A stretch of 51,694 nt of DNA from JAGVJT01 sp964471225. GTDB lineage: Bacteria; Pseudomonadota; Gammaproteobacteria; Legionellales; Legionellaceae. Positions within the stretch are counted from its first letter, which is position 1, and every line of letters begins with the position of its first letter. Below, in pieces: positions 7,903 to 17,210 of the stretch. A program made the translations under genes and the position numbers. Under the pieces are notes generated by a model. The model did not search any database. It was not told the DNA's origin and worked only from the letters and a program-made list of their open reading frames with translations. Where the stretch lies: assembly GCA_964471225.1 (NCBI GenBank), contig CAYYEZ010000006.1:1-51694 (forward strand), written 5' to 3'.

Positions 7903-9374
7903 CCAACTAAATTTCCTGAGTTACAAACACACCATTCAGGATAATTACCACAGCTTAAGCAATTCGATGATGAGGCATTACAATAGCTCCCTCCTGCTTG
8001 AGATTTACCCTTATCCCAAGTACAAAACCCACCAGAAAAACTTGGATTGCCTTGACAGAAATTATTACTAGGAGCCGCTCCCGTGAGTAACGGCTGCATA
8101 AGATTCGCTGATATCGAAGCTTCATAATTGGTCACACTACTTGGAACATTTCCACAATACCCCGATGAGGGTGTTTTACAATCTTGCATTTGTGTTGTCG
8201 TTAGATTTTTAATTGAGCTTTGTGTAAAACTATTTATTGTCAAAGTGCTTAAAGGTTGTATCGTTTGGTTTCCAATCACTGTAATATCATTGGGGATAGC
8301 CACACCTGTAATCTGTGTCAGTGACGCAGGACAAGTCACGGGAACCACCGTCACGTGTTGAAAATTCTGTGTATTAAAGCCAGTCTTAGACGAAGATGCG
8401 AATTGACAAGCATCTATCAATGTTTGTTTTGCCGGATGAGTTGTACTTGCGTACGTCGCAGCGTACTGAGAGTGAATGGTTGCATAATTATTGAAATAAG
8501 CCTCACAAGAGGAATCCTCAATATGTGCTGCCCAATTCACTGAATTATCAGTTCCCCAAAACTGAGCACAAGACTCAGGAAACGCACCCGATCCTCCCCC
8601 GGCCAAATAAATATCAAAAGAACTTGGATTTGCGCCAATATTAACCGATTGAAAAATCATATAAGGATATGTCGATTTATCATTAAATTGAAGTGCAAAA
8701 CAATAACCATTTAAATCATTACAACCTGTGGAGCAGTTGGCAAGACCTAGCTCATTACCAATGGCTGCTGTTCCAACAGCATAAACAACGTTTTCGGGTG
8801 TTAAAAAAGAAGGAAGTACATGTCCTGCAGAATCCATTGCCACAGCATCAATCATTGCCCACGAACCCAGCATTGTTTCAGGTGTTGCATAATAATCCGA
8901 AGTCACACAAACATCTCCTTTGGGTGCAGAACCATAAGGAAAAGCAGAGTCCAAGCTGGTTGTTTGTATGAGATTAGCGGCACTGGGCTGAGAGCACATA
9001 AATGGATTTGGCGTAGCATCTGTCGGACTTTGAGTGGCACACACTTGAGGCCCAGAATGTTGATTGTCCCCAAAACGATTCGCATTCACCAAAAGTGACA
9101 AGACACAACTCTCTTTAGGGGCTAACGTAAAGCGAGACGAACAAACACCCGAAGAGAGCTCTTGCGTCACCCCTTGCATTGGAACAAGCGTCAGTGTTTT
9201 AGGTGTCTTGGTTTGATTAGTAATATTATAAGACAGACTATACGTTGTGTACGCAGGAACCTGCAAAGTTGGAGTTGTCGTCGGTACGGCAAGAAACTTG
9301 GCTTGGGTTGTTGAAAAAGCACTAGAAATAAAAAGATTGCCTATCATTAGCGCAATTATTGATTTGAATGGCAC
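7890..9374 (-). CDS. secreted Cys-rich protein with N-terminal Ig-like domain
   Basis: A signal peptide (MPFKSIIALMIGNLFISSAFS) is followed by a beta-rich domain (SLSYNITNQTKTPKTLTL, then RFTLAPKESCVLSLLV). The same type of domain opens the secreted protein encoded at 39469-41259. The body is rich in Cys, Ser and Asn, with pairs such as ANCSTGCND and a Cys-rich tail (CNASSSNCLSCGNYPEWC), which suggests a disulphide-bonded exported protein. No enzyme family is recognised. I chose the GTG at 9374 because TAGGAGTAAATTTC precedes it and because it gives a clean signal peptide. It lies 11 bases after the stop of the outer-membrane-barrel gene, so the two are probably co-transcribed. Confidence 0.75.
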   Translation of the reverse strand: MPFKSIIALMIGNLFISSAFSTTQAKFLAVPTTTPTLQVPAYTTYSLSYNITNQTKTPKTLTLVPMQGVTQELSSGVCSSRFTLAPKESCVLSLLVNANRFGDNQHSGPQVCATQSPTDATPNPFMCSQPSAANLIQTTSLDSAFPYGSAPKGDVCVTSDYYATPETMLGSWAMIDAVAMDSAGHVLPSFLTPENVVYAVGTAAIGNELGLANCSTGCNDLNGYCFALQFNDKSTYPYMIFQSVNIGANPSSFDIYLAGGGSGAFPESCAQFWGTDNSVNWAAHIEDSSCEAYFNNYATIHSQYAATYASTTHPAKQTLIDACQFASSSKTGFNTQNFQHVTVVPVTCPASLTQITGVAIPNDITVIGNQTIQPLSTLTINSFTQSSIKNLTTTQMQDCKTPSSGYCGNVPSSVTNYEASISANLMQPLLTGAAPSNNFCQGNPSFSGGFCTWDKGKSQAGGSYCNASSSNCLSCGNYPEWCVCNSGNLVGCSA

Positions 9375-9385
9375 GAAATTTACTC

Positions 9386-10111
9386 CTAAATAAAGTAACT
9401 TAAGCTCACAACACACTGATTCATATATAGATGAGATAAAGATAAGGGTGAGTTGGTTGTTTGTTTTGGGGCTCGCCCTAAAGAGCTTTGTCCCCAATCT
9501 GAAAAAACGTAACCTAAACCTACTTGAATATGCTCACCTAATTGTCGTTGTAAACCAAGTCCAACGTCATATGCAAACGAAACAGGTACATTTGACGTAT
9601 AGAGTGGAGAAGGCACCTCCTCAAAAATTTTGGGCATAATGGAGTAGCTATAGGAACGATTAAAACTTAAGCCCAATCCCACATTTAAATAAGGTGTAAC
9701 CACATCAAACGTCTTAACTAGCCACTTTGCCGAGAGCGTTGCTCTAAAAGGAGCAAGTTTATAGGCGTAAGTATAATTATTAAAATCAGGATCAGCATCT
9801 TCCCAAATATCACCAGATAAAGAAGTCAGCGAAGTCATGGCCACAGCAATGCCCAATTGTAGATCTGACCAAGTGTTTAAAGTATGCTGACCACCCACAA
9901 AAAACTCAGCGCCCATCAATGTTTGTGGATTAGATATTGCAGCATATGTTTTAGGCGTGGCAGGCTCGACAGAAAATTGACTTGTTTCACCAGGGTCATC
10001 CCACTGTGGGCCAATATTCAAGGCGACCAAGGGCTTCCAGTCGTGAAATGACGCGTAAAGTAAAGGCGAAAAAAATACTACTCCACAGATAAAAAAGGCT
10101 TTCTTCATCAT
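9386..10111 (-). CDS. outer membrane beta-barrel protein (porin/adhesin-like, 8-strand type)
   Basis: A 241-residue protein with a signal peptide (MMKKAFFICGVVFFSPLLYA). Alternating hydrophobic strands follow, as in small OmpA/opacity-type barrels, and the C-terminus ends in the strand VVSLSYFI. Shared signatures with the protein at 38703-39452 are NFNNYTY, LGIAxAM-like strands and VFSDWGQSSLGRA, so the two are paralogues. The ATG at 10111 follows TTAGGTTTT; the longer frame adds a non-signal prefix. It precedes the secreted Cys-rich gene by 11 bases. The role is unknown; barrels of this class anchor or bind surface ligands. Confidence 0.8.
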   Translation of the reverse strand: MMKKAFFICGVVFFSPLLYASFHDWKPLVALNIGPQWDDPGETSQFSVEPATPKTYAAISNPQTLMGAEFFVGGQHTLNTWSDLQLGIAVAMTSLTSLSGDIWEDADPDFNNYTYAYKLAPFRATLSAKWLVKTFDVVTPYLNVGLGLSFNRSYSYSIMPKIFEEVPSPLYTSNVPVSFAYDVGLGLQRQLGEHIQVGLGYVFSDWGQSSLGRAPKQTTNSPLSLSHLYMNQCVVSLSYFI

Positions 10112-10162
10112 AAAACCTAAGTTAGTCAGATCAGAGATCAATAGCATAAAATTAAGAAAAAA

Positions 10163-10195
10163 TTGCCGTTCCCGCTTGCGCGAGAATGACATAAA
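10163..10195. repeat. REP-like imperfect palindrome
   Basis: TTCCCGC, the loop TTGC and GCGAGAA form a stem with one mismatch at about 10169-10186. The local sequence GTTCCCGCTTGCGCGAGAAT is G+C-rich against A+T-rich surroundings. It has the look of the dispersed intergenic palindromes common in gammaproteobacteria. It lies upstream of the barrel gene and could also act as a terminator or mRNA stabiliser. Only one copy was noticed in this window. Confidence 0.45.
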
Positions 10196-10265
10196 CCTTA
10201 ACTTAGTACTGTTGAGGTCGACACTTCAGATTTTAAGCATAGCCTGTGTTTGATAAAATGAGCAA

Positions 10266-12083
10266 CTATTTTGATCGATGCATTTTATATGGCTGCTCGT
10301 CATTTTTTTCAAGCAATGATTGATCCTGTCTCGCTCTAAAAAAACTAGCTGCTCCGAATGTAAGTCCAGCGGATGCTCTTTTTTGAGATCCATCTAGAGT
10401 CAAGGTCTCCACATTGATGCAACGAAGCAATGTCCGATACCTTCCCAATAAGCCTTGGCCATCCTCTGTACTTGTTAACCAGTACGCTACAGATTCACCT
10501 TGATAAGCGCCTTTTGGAATCCTATGGTTTAATGTGTCTACATTGATGCGATACAATGAAAGCTGATTTTGTTTAAATAAAGCTCGTCCATTCAACGTAC
10601 GTGTTAGCCAGAACGCAACAGATTGTCCTTCATAAGCCTCTGCTCGAATCACATGATTTAACGTCTCATCATTGATAAGACTCAGCAGAGCAGGAGTATG
10701 ACTCAACAAAGCTCGTCCATCCTCTGTACTTGTTAACCAAAACGCAACAGATGTCCCTTCAAGAGGTCCTGCTGGAAGCATATGGTTAAATGTCTCGGCA
10801 TCGATCAAGTCCAGTAATCTTGGATTATCTTTTAATAAGGCTCGTCCAGAGAACGTAGCTGCTAATAAGAGCGCAACAGATTGCCCTTGATGAGCTCCCG
10901 CTGGAAGCATATGGTTAAATGTCGCCGCACCGAGGAAGCCCAGTAATTTTCGGTTATCTTTTAATAAGGCTCGTCCATCCGACGTACCTGCTAAGCAGAG
11001 CGCAACGGATTTTCCTTGATCAGCTCCTGCTGGAAGCATATGGTTAAATGTCTCGGCATCGATCAAGTCCAGTAATCTTGGATTATCTTTTAATAAGGCT
11101 AGGCCATCCTGGGTACCTGCTAAGCAGAGCGCAACAGATTGTCCTTGATGAGCTCCGGCTGGAAGCATATGATTAAATGTCGCGGCATCGATGAGGCCCA
11201 GTAATCTTGGATTATCTTTTAATAAGACTCGTCCAGACAACGTACTTGCTAAGCAGAGCGCAACAGATTGTCCTTGATGAGCTCCCGCTGGAAGCATATG
11301 ATTAAATGTCGCGGCATCGATGAGGCCCAGTAATCTTGGATTATCTTTTAATAAGGCTCGTCCATCTGGTGTACCAGCTAACCAGAACGCAACAGATTGC
11401 CCTTCATAAGATCCCGTTTGAATCATACGATTAAATGTCGCCGCATCGAGGAAGCCCAGTAATCTTGGATCATCTTTTAATAAGGCTCGTCCATCTGGTG
11501 TACCAGCTAACCAGAACGCAACAGATTGCCCTTGATAAGCTCCGGCTGAAAGAGTATGGTTAAATGTCGCCGCATCGAGGAAGCCCAGTAATTTGGGCTT
11601 ATCTTTTAATAAGACTCGTCCATGCAACGTACCTACTAAGCAGAGCGCAATGGATTTTCCTTGATCAGCTCCTGCTGGAATCATACGATTAAATGTCGCG
11701 ACATCGAGGAGGTCCAGTAATCTTGGATTATCTTTTAATAAGGCTCGTCCATCTGATGTACCTGCTAACCAGAACGCAACGGATTGCCCTTCATAAGATC
11801 CCGTTTGTATCATATGGTTAAGTGTTGCTGGGGTTATCCAATTCAACAAGGGATGCTCATTTTGCAAAAAAGCTAAATTTCCTGTAGACACTATGTATGC
11901 TGGATCAAGAAAGCGCTCATCATGAGTCGCCGCAGGAATAATATGATCTAATATATCTTGAGCTACTAATGAAGCCAGGATTTCATCGTTCCTGACAAAG
12001 TTTAACATAGACCTAATGCGTGGATTGACTGAGTAATGTAGTGAGTCTAATGAATTCAGCAAGCTAGTTATTTGATTACTCAT
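10266..12083 (-). CDS. solenoid-like protein of 43-residue tandem repeats
   Basis: A 605-residue protein made almost entirely of eleven clear 43-residue repeats plus a degenerate first unit. The unit consensus is TxNHMLPAGAxQGQSVAxx, then LAGTxDGRALLKDNPRLL, then a short hydrophobic link (xLIDAA). The sequence, alternating helical and loop, suggests an alpha-solenoid comparable in style to ankyrin or Sel1 arrays, although the motif itself is neither. There is no signal peptide or membrane segment. Central copies are nearly identical at DNA level, so the array was recently expanded or homogenised. Repeat proteins of this kind in intracellular bacteria often bind host proteins; that role is inference. 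Confidence 0.75.
   Translation of the reverse strand: MSNQITSLLNSLDSLHYSVNPRIRSMLNFVRNDEILASLVAQDILDHIIPAATHDERFLDPAYIVSTGNLAFLQNEHPLLNWITPATLNHMIQTGSYEGQSVAFWLAGTSDGRALLKDNPRLLDLLDVATFNRMIPAGADQGKSIALCLVGTLHGRVLLKDKPKLLGFLDAATFNHTLSAGAYQGQSVAFWLAGTPDGRALLKDDPRLLGFLDAATFNRMIQTGSYEGQSVAFWLAGTPDGRALLKDNPRLLGLIDAATFNHMLPAGAHQGQSVALCLASTLSGRVLLKDNPRLLGLIDAATFNHMLPAGAHQGQSVALCLAGTQDGLALLKDNPRLLDLIDAETFNHMLPAGADQGKSVALCLAGTSDGRALLKDNRKLLGFLGAATFNHMLPAGAHQGQSVALLLAATFSGRALLKDNPRLLDLIDAETFNHMLPAGPLEGTSVAFWLTSTEDGRALLSHTPALLSLINDETLNHVIRAEAYEGQSVAFWLTRTLNGRALFKQNQLSLYRINVDTLNHRIPKGAYQGESVAYWLTSTEDGQGLLGRYRTLLRCINVETLTLDGSQKRASAGLTFGAASFFRARQDQSLLEKNDEQPYKMHRSK
10400..11830 (-). repeat. eleven tandem copies of a 129-bp coding repeat
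   Basis: The period is exactly 129 bases. For example, the run starting GGAAGCATATGATTAAATGT at 11161 recurs at 11290 and stays identical for more than 60 bases. Copies near the ends of the array are more diverged than the central ones, the pattern expected from unequal crossing-over within the array. Confidence 0.85.
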
Positions 12084-12242
12084 AATGTCTCCCGTTTTAA
12101 AGCATGAAGAGATCTAATAAAACATCGTACACCGCAGCCCTGCTGACACGAAATTTGATTTACATCCCCCAAAATTTGCATAAATAGTACCATTGTGCAC
12201 AAAATCTATCAATTAATACTTAACTACGTGTCAATCATCATT

Positions 12243-13985
12243 TTAAAATTTCTTGCGTATATCGCCTGAGCGTAAGCTTAATTTATCTTCCCGATATGAT
12301 TTAGCCTGTACCCATAAATCTGATTTTTGATAAATTTTTGTGCTTTCCTCTGGCTCTCTTGGACGCTTCAAACTTGGTTTTGGATTAGCTTTTTGAAGAG
12401 CAGTTGATTTTTTTTGACAAAATGTACCTGAAATCGATACCGCACTTGATGCAGATTTTAGGGCTGACGCTCGTCTATCCAGATTTTCTCTAGCATCTCT
12501 TAAGACCGGCGTCATTTTCTCTAATAAGCGTTTGTGCTGTCGCGTGTAAGTTTCAGATAAGGCTTTTATTGCTGAAAATTGTTGATTTCCTTGCTCTGGC
12601 TGCCTCATTTCAAGCACCACAGCATACAAGGGTGTGTCAGTTAAACTAATATTGATCGGCTCAATCAAGCGTTCGGTCAACCATCCGATGGGATCGGTCG
12701 GATACCTTTCCTTCGGTTTGCGCCTAAAAAATGTCTCTTGATAGAAATCTTCAAATTTTTCAGACATCAATTGCTTATCTGGAGTAAAGTATGACATTGC
12801 CTCATGTTCAAGTCTTTGTCCGCCGTTAGATAAACTTACCGACGCTAAAAAATAATTTTGCATGACATCTTTCGGTATTTCTCTTAATAAGCGTTGCTCG
12901 TAAGGGTGTAGATATTCAAAAAATTGACCTAAAGTGGTCTTTAAAAAATAAGAAAACAAGGACTTATGTAACGTACCCAATAAAGAAGTTTCGATACTGG
13001 TCATTGCTTCTTCTTCAGGATCTTCTGCACTGGGATTTTGCTCTGCCCATATAGATAAAGCCTCATTATGAAATAATTGATGCAATTGAGCTTCACTCGT
13101 CGAAATATGCGCTATTTCAAACGCCATACCGCGTAAAAAATCACGCATCCCAAGCGCACATGCCGGTGCATCAACCTCAGCAAAAAAACGATCGGCTAAT
13201 GCAACAGCATTTAAAAAAATATTTTTTTCATATGTTCTTAGTTCTCGATGTAAACGATTTTCATTAAAATCAGTAGAGGCTTCTTTTTCTTGAGGCGAGA
13301 GCAAAGCCTTTTTTTTCAGAGGAAACATTTCTCGTACCAGCGGATCAAACACACAGCCAATAGGAATAGATAGATTATATTGCGCAAAAAATACAGTAGG
13401 GTATTTTTTATCTAGATCTTCATGCTCAAAGCGAATCACCCACTCTGATGTTTCTGGAAAATCATAAGTAAATTCCGGACCTGCATTATAGGCATTAAAC
13501 TCGATACGAGGAGAAGTTATAACTAGTTGATTTTCTGTTGTTGGCAATTGATTATAGAACTCAACAAATAAACTTAAAGGTGCATCATGTGTTTTGGTTT
13601 CTGCACGCCTCGGATTTAAATAATCTTTATATTGTGTTTGACGAATTTCTTTCTTTTTAGTCTCTATCCAAGTCGTATAAGCTTTCAATAAATGGAGTAA
13701 TTCATCTGTCATACTTGGTACAGGTCCAGAGCGAAACTCAATACACGTACGCATCGGCAAGCCCCTTCTTTCTTCGGAGCGATTTGAATCTGTACTCATA
13801 GATAAATCTTTTACTGATGCAATAGTGTTATCATAAGCCTTGGGAATGGCATGAAATGCCGTATCTTTCTCTCTCGGTCCATAGCTGTATCGTACACCTA
13901 ACGATCCTTGACCAAAATAATCAGCCAAAGTTTCTATTTCTGCTCCTGATAAAATTCGAAAAGAATGTTCGTTTTTATATTTCAT
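12243..13985 (-). CDS. unknown 580-residue protein with a basic, NLS-like C-terminal region
   Basis: Not recognised. It is predicted soluble and mostly helical, with no signal peptide or membrane segment. A Glu/Asp-rich loop lies near the middle (NPSAEDPEEEAM). The last 60 residues are basic, with SLKRPREPEEST at about residues 538-549, which resembles a monopartite nuclear localisation sequence, followed by a Lys/Arg-rich end (DIRKKF). It follows the repeat protein in the same orientation with a 159-base gap. Its composition and isolation fit a translocated effector, but nothing in the sequence proves it. Confidence 0.6.
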   Translation of the reverse strand: MKYKNEHSFRILSGAEIETLADYFGQGSLGVRYSYGPREKDTAFHAIPKAYDNTIASVKDLSMSTDSNRSEERRGLPMRTCIEFRSGPVPSMTDELLHLLKAYTTWIETKKKEIRQTQYKDYLNPRRAETKTHDAPLSLFVEFYNQLPTTENQLVITSPRIEFNAYNAGPEFTYDFPETSEWVIRFEHEDLDKKYPTVFFAQYNLSIPIGCVFDPLVREMFPLKKKALLSPQEKEASTDFNENRLHRELRTYEKNIFLNAVALADRFFAEVDAPACALGMRDFLRGMAFEIAHISTSEAQLHQLFHNEALSIWAEQNPSAEDPEEEAMTSIETSLLGTLHKSLFSYFLKTTLGQFFEYLHPYEQRLLREIPKDVMQNYFLASVSLSNGGQRLEHEAMSYFTPDKQLMSEKFEDFYQETFFRRKPKERYPTDPIGWLTERLIEPINISLTDTPLYAVVLEMRQPEQGNQQFSAIKALSETYTRQHKRLLEKMTPVLRDARENLDRRASALKSASSAVSISGTFCQKKSTALQKANPKPSLKRPREPEESTKIYQKSDLWVQAKSYREDKLSLRSGDIRKKF

Positions 13986-14079
13986 GATACAAACCTAAAA
14001 AAAGGCCTATTATAACACAAAAGACACAGATTGCATTTATTATGAGCTTTTTCAGCAGATACAGTGGTTAAATCCTGAT

Positions 14080-14112
14080 AAAAAAACGGGCGTCATCATA
14101 GACGCCCGTTGA
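14080..14112 (-). terminator. intrinsic terminator of the cyo operon
   Basis: A perfect 10-base stem (AACGGGCGTC / GACGCCCGTT) with a six-base loop lies at 14085-14110. On the minus strand a run of T follows. It lies 33 bases after the cyoD stop, so it should end the cyoABCD transcript. Confidence 0.9.
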
Positions 14113-14142
14113 GAAAATCACGAGTAAACTCGAGTTTGGGTT

Positions 14143-14496
14143 TTACATATTCATTGCGTTCATACCCATTTTTTCGTACAAGTTATACATAATCCACATT
14201 GTGCCGACAATCAAGACGAGTACAACCACGATGGTAAATAGGAAACTTAACAAATTCCAGGTTGATTTTGAATGTGTGTTCAAATGTAGGAAAAACACAG
14301 CCTGAACAAAAAACTGAGCGACAGCTAACCCACCAACCACAACATATAATGTCCTCGGCGGCAGTGTTCCAGACGATACGAAATAGAATGCTAATAGCGT
14401 TAAGAGCACCGAAAGAATAAAACCAATCGCATACGAACGGTGCGTGCCATAAAACGCACCAGTATCTCTATCAAAGCCAATTTCATGTTTTGACAT
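14143..14496 (-). CDS. cyoD: cytochrome bo3 ubiquinol oxidase subunit IV
   Basis: Small accessory subunit of the bo3 terminal oxidase, needed for assembly of the copper site. Three transmembrane helices are visible (RSYAIGFILSVLLTLLAFYF, YVVVGGLAVAQFFVQAVFFLHL, LSFLFTIVVVLVLIVGTMWI), with the family feature FFLHLNTHSKSTWN. The length of 117 residues fits. It is separated from the cyoC stop by one base and is the last gene before the terminator. No cyoE (haem O synthase) follows, so that gene must lie elsewhere. Confidence 0.95.
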   Translation of the reverse strand: MSKHEIGFDRDTGAFYGTHRSYAIGFILSVLLTLLAFYFVSSGTLPPRTLYVVVGGLAVAQFFVQAVFFLHLNTHSKSTWNLLSFLFTIVVVLVLIVGTMWIMYNLYEKMGMNAMNM

Positions 14497-14497
14497 C

Positions 14498-15142
14498 TTA
14501 AATTGCTCCCATCAAATATACGACTGAAAAGACAAAAATCCAAACAATATCCAGAAAATGCCAAAATAAACCAAGGCAAGTTAGTTTTGTTTTTGTCACA
14601 GGAGTCACACCATGTTTTTTAATTTGAAAAATCAATCCTAACATCCAAATCAAACCGGTAGTGACGTGCAGTCCGTGAGTACCCACTAAGGTAAAAAACG
14701 ACGACAAAAATGCATTATTAGACCAAGAGTATCCCTCAAAATACAAATGTTGAAACTCATACAACTCCATCGCAATAAAGCACGCGCCTAAAATCCAAGT
14801 GATCCACATCCATCGTGTGACATGACTTGAGGATTTGTCATTTCGCGACAGCATCGCAAGACCATAGGTAAAGCTACTTGTTAATAGCATTAGGGTTTCT
14901 GTGAGTACAAATGGAAGACTAAAGAGCTCTTTAGCATGTGGTCCGCCGAAAGTATGGTTATGAAGCACTGCATACACAGCGAACAAGGACGCAAACAACA
15001 AGCAATCCGTCATGATATATATCCAAAAACCGAATATATTTTTAGATCCATCAAAACCATGTGCATGATCATCGTGAGGATGATCATGTCTTGTATTTGT
15101 AAGATAAGCCTGCATATCGCTTACTCGTATGTTATTACTCAT
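14498..15142 (-). CDS. cyoC: cytochrome bo3 ubiquinol oxidase subunit III
   Basis: COX3-type subunit with five predicted membrane helices, 214 residues. A His/Asp-rich N-terminus (TRHDHPHDDHAHGFDG) precedes FGFWIYIMTDCLLFASLFA. Family signatures GTHGLHVTTGLIW and LFWHFLDIVWIFVFSVVYL are present. Its ATG overlaps the cyoB stop by one base (TAATG), so translation is coupled. Confidence 0.95.
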   Translation of the reverse strand: MSNNIRVSDMQAYLTNTRHDHPHDDHAHGFDGSKNIFGFWIYIMTDCLLFASLFAVYAVLHNHTFGGPHAKELFSLPFVLTETLMLLTSSFTYGLAMLSRNDKSSSHVTRWMWITWILGACFIAMELYEFQHLYFEGYSWSNNAFLSSFFTLVGTHGLHVTTGLIWMLGLIFQIKKHGVTPVTKTKLTCLGLFWHFLDIVWIFVFSVVYLMGAI

Positions 15143-17166
15143 TATGATCTCCCTGCTATGGAGCGTTGGTACTGCGTTTCAATTGCTTTTACTTCATCAG
15201 CGGTGATGTAGTAGTCGGTATCGTAATCAAAAGATCGTTTAATCACGGAACCTACGATACCGGCTAGCCCTAAAAGAGCAAGCCACCACGTGTGCCAAAC
15301 CATTGCAAAACCAAAAATAAACGAGAACACACTGATAACAAACCCCATAGCCGTATCTTTAGGCATGTGGATATCTTCATAAACGATGCTATCTTTCTCA
15401 CCTTTATGATGCATTCTTCTTTCTTTTTGCCGCCAAAAATCATCAATCTCGCTGACAACAGGAAGATGTGCAAAGTTATAAGCTGGAGGAGGTGAAGCCG
15501 TTGCCCACTCTAACGTACGCCCATCCCATGGATCACCCGTGAAATCACGTGTTTTTTCTTTGTTTTTCACACTCACGATGATTTGTAAGACTTGAAACAC
15601 TACGCCTAATCCAACGATTGCAGCACCGATTGCAGCGACAATTAAGAAAGGCTGGAAACCTGTCGCAGCATCGTAGTGATATAAACGACGCGTCATACCC
15701 ATAGCACCGAGAACATAAAGCGGTGTAAAAGCTACAAAAAATCCAATGAACCAACACCAAAAAGCACATTTGCCCAATGCTTCATTTAATCTATAGCCAA
15801 ACATTTTTGGGAACCAGTACACTAGACCGGCAAAATAACCAAACACAACACCGCCGATAATTGTGTTATGGAAATGAGCAACTAAGAACGTACTGTTATG
15901 CGCTTGGAAATCAATTCCAGGCACAGCAAGCATCACACCTGTCATACCACCGATAGTAAACGTCACGAAAAATCCCATCAACCAGTACATCGGCGAAGTA
16001 AACCGAATTCGACCTCGATACATGGTGAAAAGCCAGTTGAAAATCTTCACGCCAGTAGGCACAGAGATAATCATTGTCAGGATTCCAAAAACCGCGTTAA
16101 CGTTCGCTCCCGCACCCATTGTAAAAAAGTGATGTGCCCAAACAATAAACGCTAAGAAGGTAATCACAGCAGTCGCCCAGACCATCATTTTGTAACCGAA
16201 CAAGGCTTTGCGAGCAAATGTAGCAACAATCTCGGAGTAAATACCAAAAGCAGGTAGCACCAAAACATACACCTCAGGATGCCCCCAAACCCATACTAAA
16301 TTGACATACATCATCTGATCGCCACCGCCGCTAGTGGTGAAAAAATGCATGTCCATGTATCGGTCCAATCCCAATAAAGCCAATGCAACTGTCAATACTG
16401 GAAAAATCAGCATGACGAGAATAGAAGAGCAAAAAGCAGTCCATGTAAAAATTGGCATTTTCATGAGCGTCATACCAGGACAACGCATTTTAAGAATCGT
16501 CACGAAAAAGTTAATTCCAGACATCAAGCTACCAATACCTGAAATTTGAATCGCCCAAATATAATAGTCAGTACCTACCGAGGGACTATACGCCAACTCA
16601 GAAAATGGAGGGTATGCAAGCCAGCCCGCATGAGCAAACTCACCAATTAACAAAGAAACATTCGCTAACAATGCACCCATAGCAAAAAGCCAAAAACTGA
16701 GTGAGTTCAAAAAAGGAAACGCCACATCGCGCGCGCCAATTTGCAAAGGAATCACTAGATTAAATAAGGCAAACATGAGCGGCATCGCGACAAAGAAAAT
16801 CATAATGGTCCCATGAGCCGTAAAAATTTGATCAAAGTGCTCTGGAATCAAATAACCATATGAATCGCCTGACGCCATCGCTTGCTGAGCCCTCATCATG
16901 ACCGCATCAACAAAACCTCTAAACAACATCAGTAATGCAACAAACAGATACATTTTCGCAATGCGCTTATGATCAACCGTGATCACCCACTCATTCCAAA
17001 GATATCCCCATTTTTTAAAATAAGTCACTCCACCTACAACAGCAATACCAGCAATAGCAATAAACGCCATCATGCTGAAGATAATAATTTGCTGACTAAT
17101 AGGCTCGTAAAGATAAGGGAAAACCTCGTGCGGATTACTCAGTTTTCCTAAAAGCGTTTCTAACAT
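15142..17166 (-). CDS. cyoB: cytochrome bo3 ubiquinol oxidase subunit I
   Basis: Catalytic subunit that reduces O2 to water and pumps protons. It carries the low-spin haem b, the haem-copper centre and the quinol site. Conserved haem-copper motifs are visible: WGHPEVYVLVLP (CuB His and cross-linked Tyr), WAHHFFTMG (two CuB His) and AHFHNTIIGG (haem-ligating His pair). The length is 674 residues, near E. coli CyoB (663). The ATG at 17166 follows AAAGGAAATCGTT; nine upstream residues of open frame have no ribosome site. It lies between cyoA and cyoC. Confidence 0.96.
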   Translation of the reverse strand: MLETLLGKLSNPHEVFPYLYEPISQQIIIFSMMAFIAIAGIAVVGGVTYFKKWGYLWNEWVITVDHKRIAKMYLFVALLMLFRGFVDAVMMRAQQAMASGDSYGYLIPEHFDQIFTAHGTIMIFFVAMPLMFALFNLVIPLQIGARDVAFPFLNSLSFWLFAMGALLANVSLLIGEFAHAGWLAYPPFSELAYSPSVGTDYYIWAIQISGIGSLMSGINFFVTILKMRCPGMTLMKMPIFTWTAFCSSILVMLIFPVLTVALALLGLDRYMDMHFFTTSGGGDQMMYVNLVWVWGHPEVYVLVLPAFGIYSEIVATFARKALFGYKMMVWATAVITFLAFIVWAHHFFTMGAGANVNAVFGILTMIISVPTGVKIFNWLFTMYRGRIRFTSPMYWLMGFFVTFTIGGMTGVMLAVPGIDFQAHNSTFLVAHFHNTIIGGVVFGYFAGLVYWFPKMFGYRLNEALGKCAFWCWFIGFFVAFTPLYVLGAMGMTRRLYHYDAATGFQPFLIVAAIGAAIVGLGVVFQVLQIIVSVKNKEKTRDFTGDPWDGRTLEWATASPPPAYNFAHLPVVSEIDDFWRQKERRMHHKGEKDSIVYEDIHMPKDTAMGFVISVFSFIFGFAMVWHTWWLALLGLAGIVGSVIKRSFDYDTDYYITADEVKAIETQYQRSIAGRS

Positions 17167-17210
17167 AACGATTTCCTTTTTTGTTTTAACCACGGCACAT
17201 CAAGATAAAC

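Noticed and set aside
8693..9098. Two overlapping plus-strand frames of 92 residues opposite the secreted Cys-rich gene
   Set aside because: The minus-strand gene has a signal peptide and ribosome site; these frames have neither and read as His/Gln/Arg-rich antisense.
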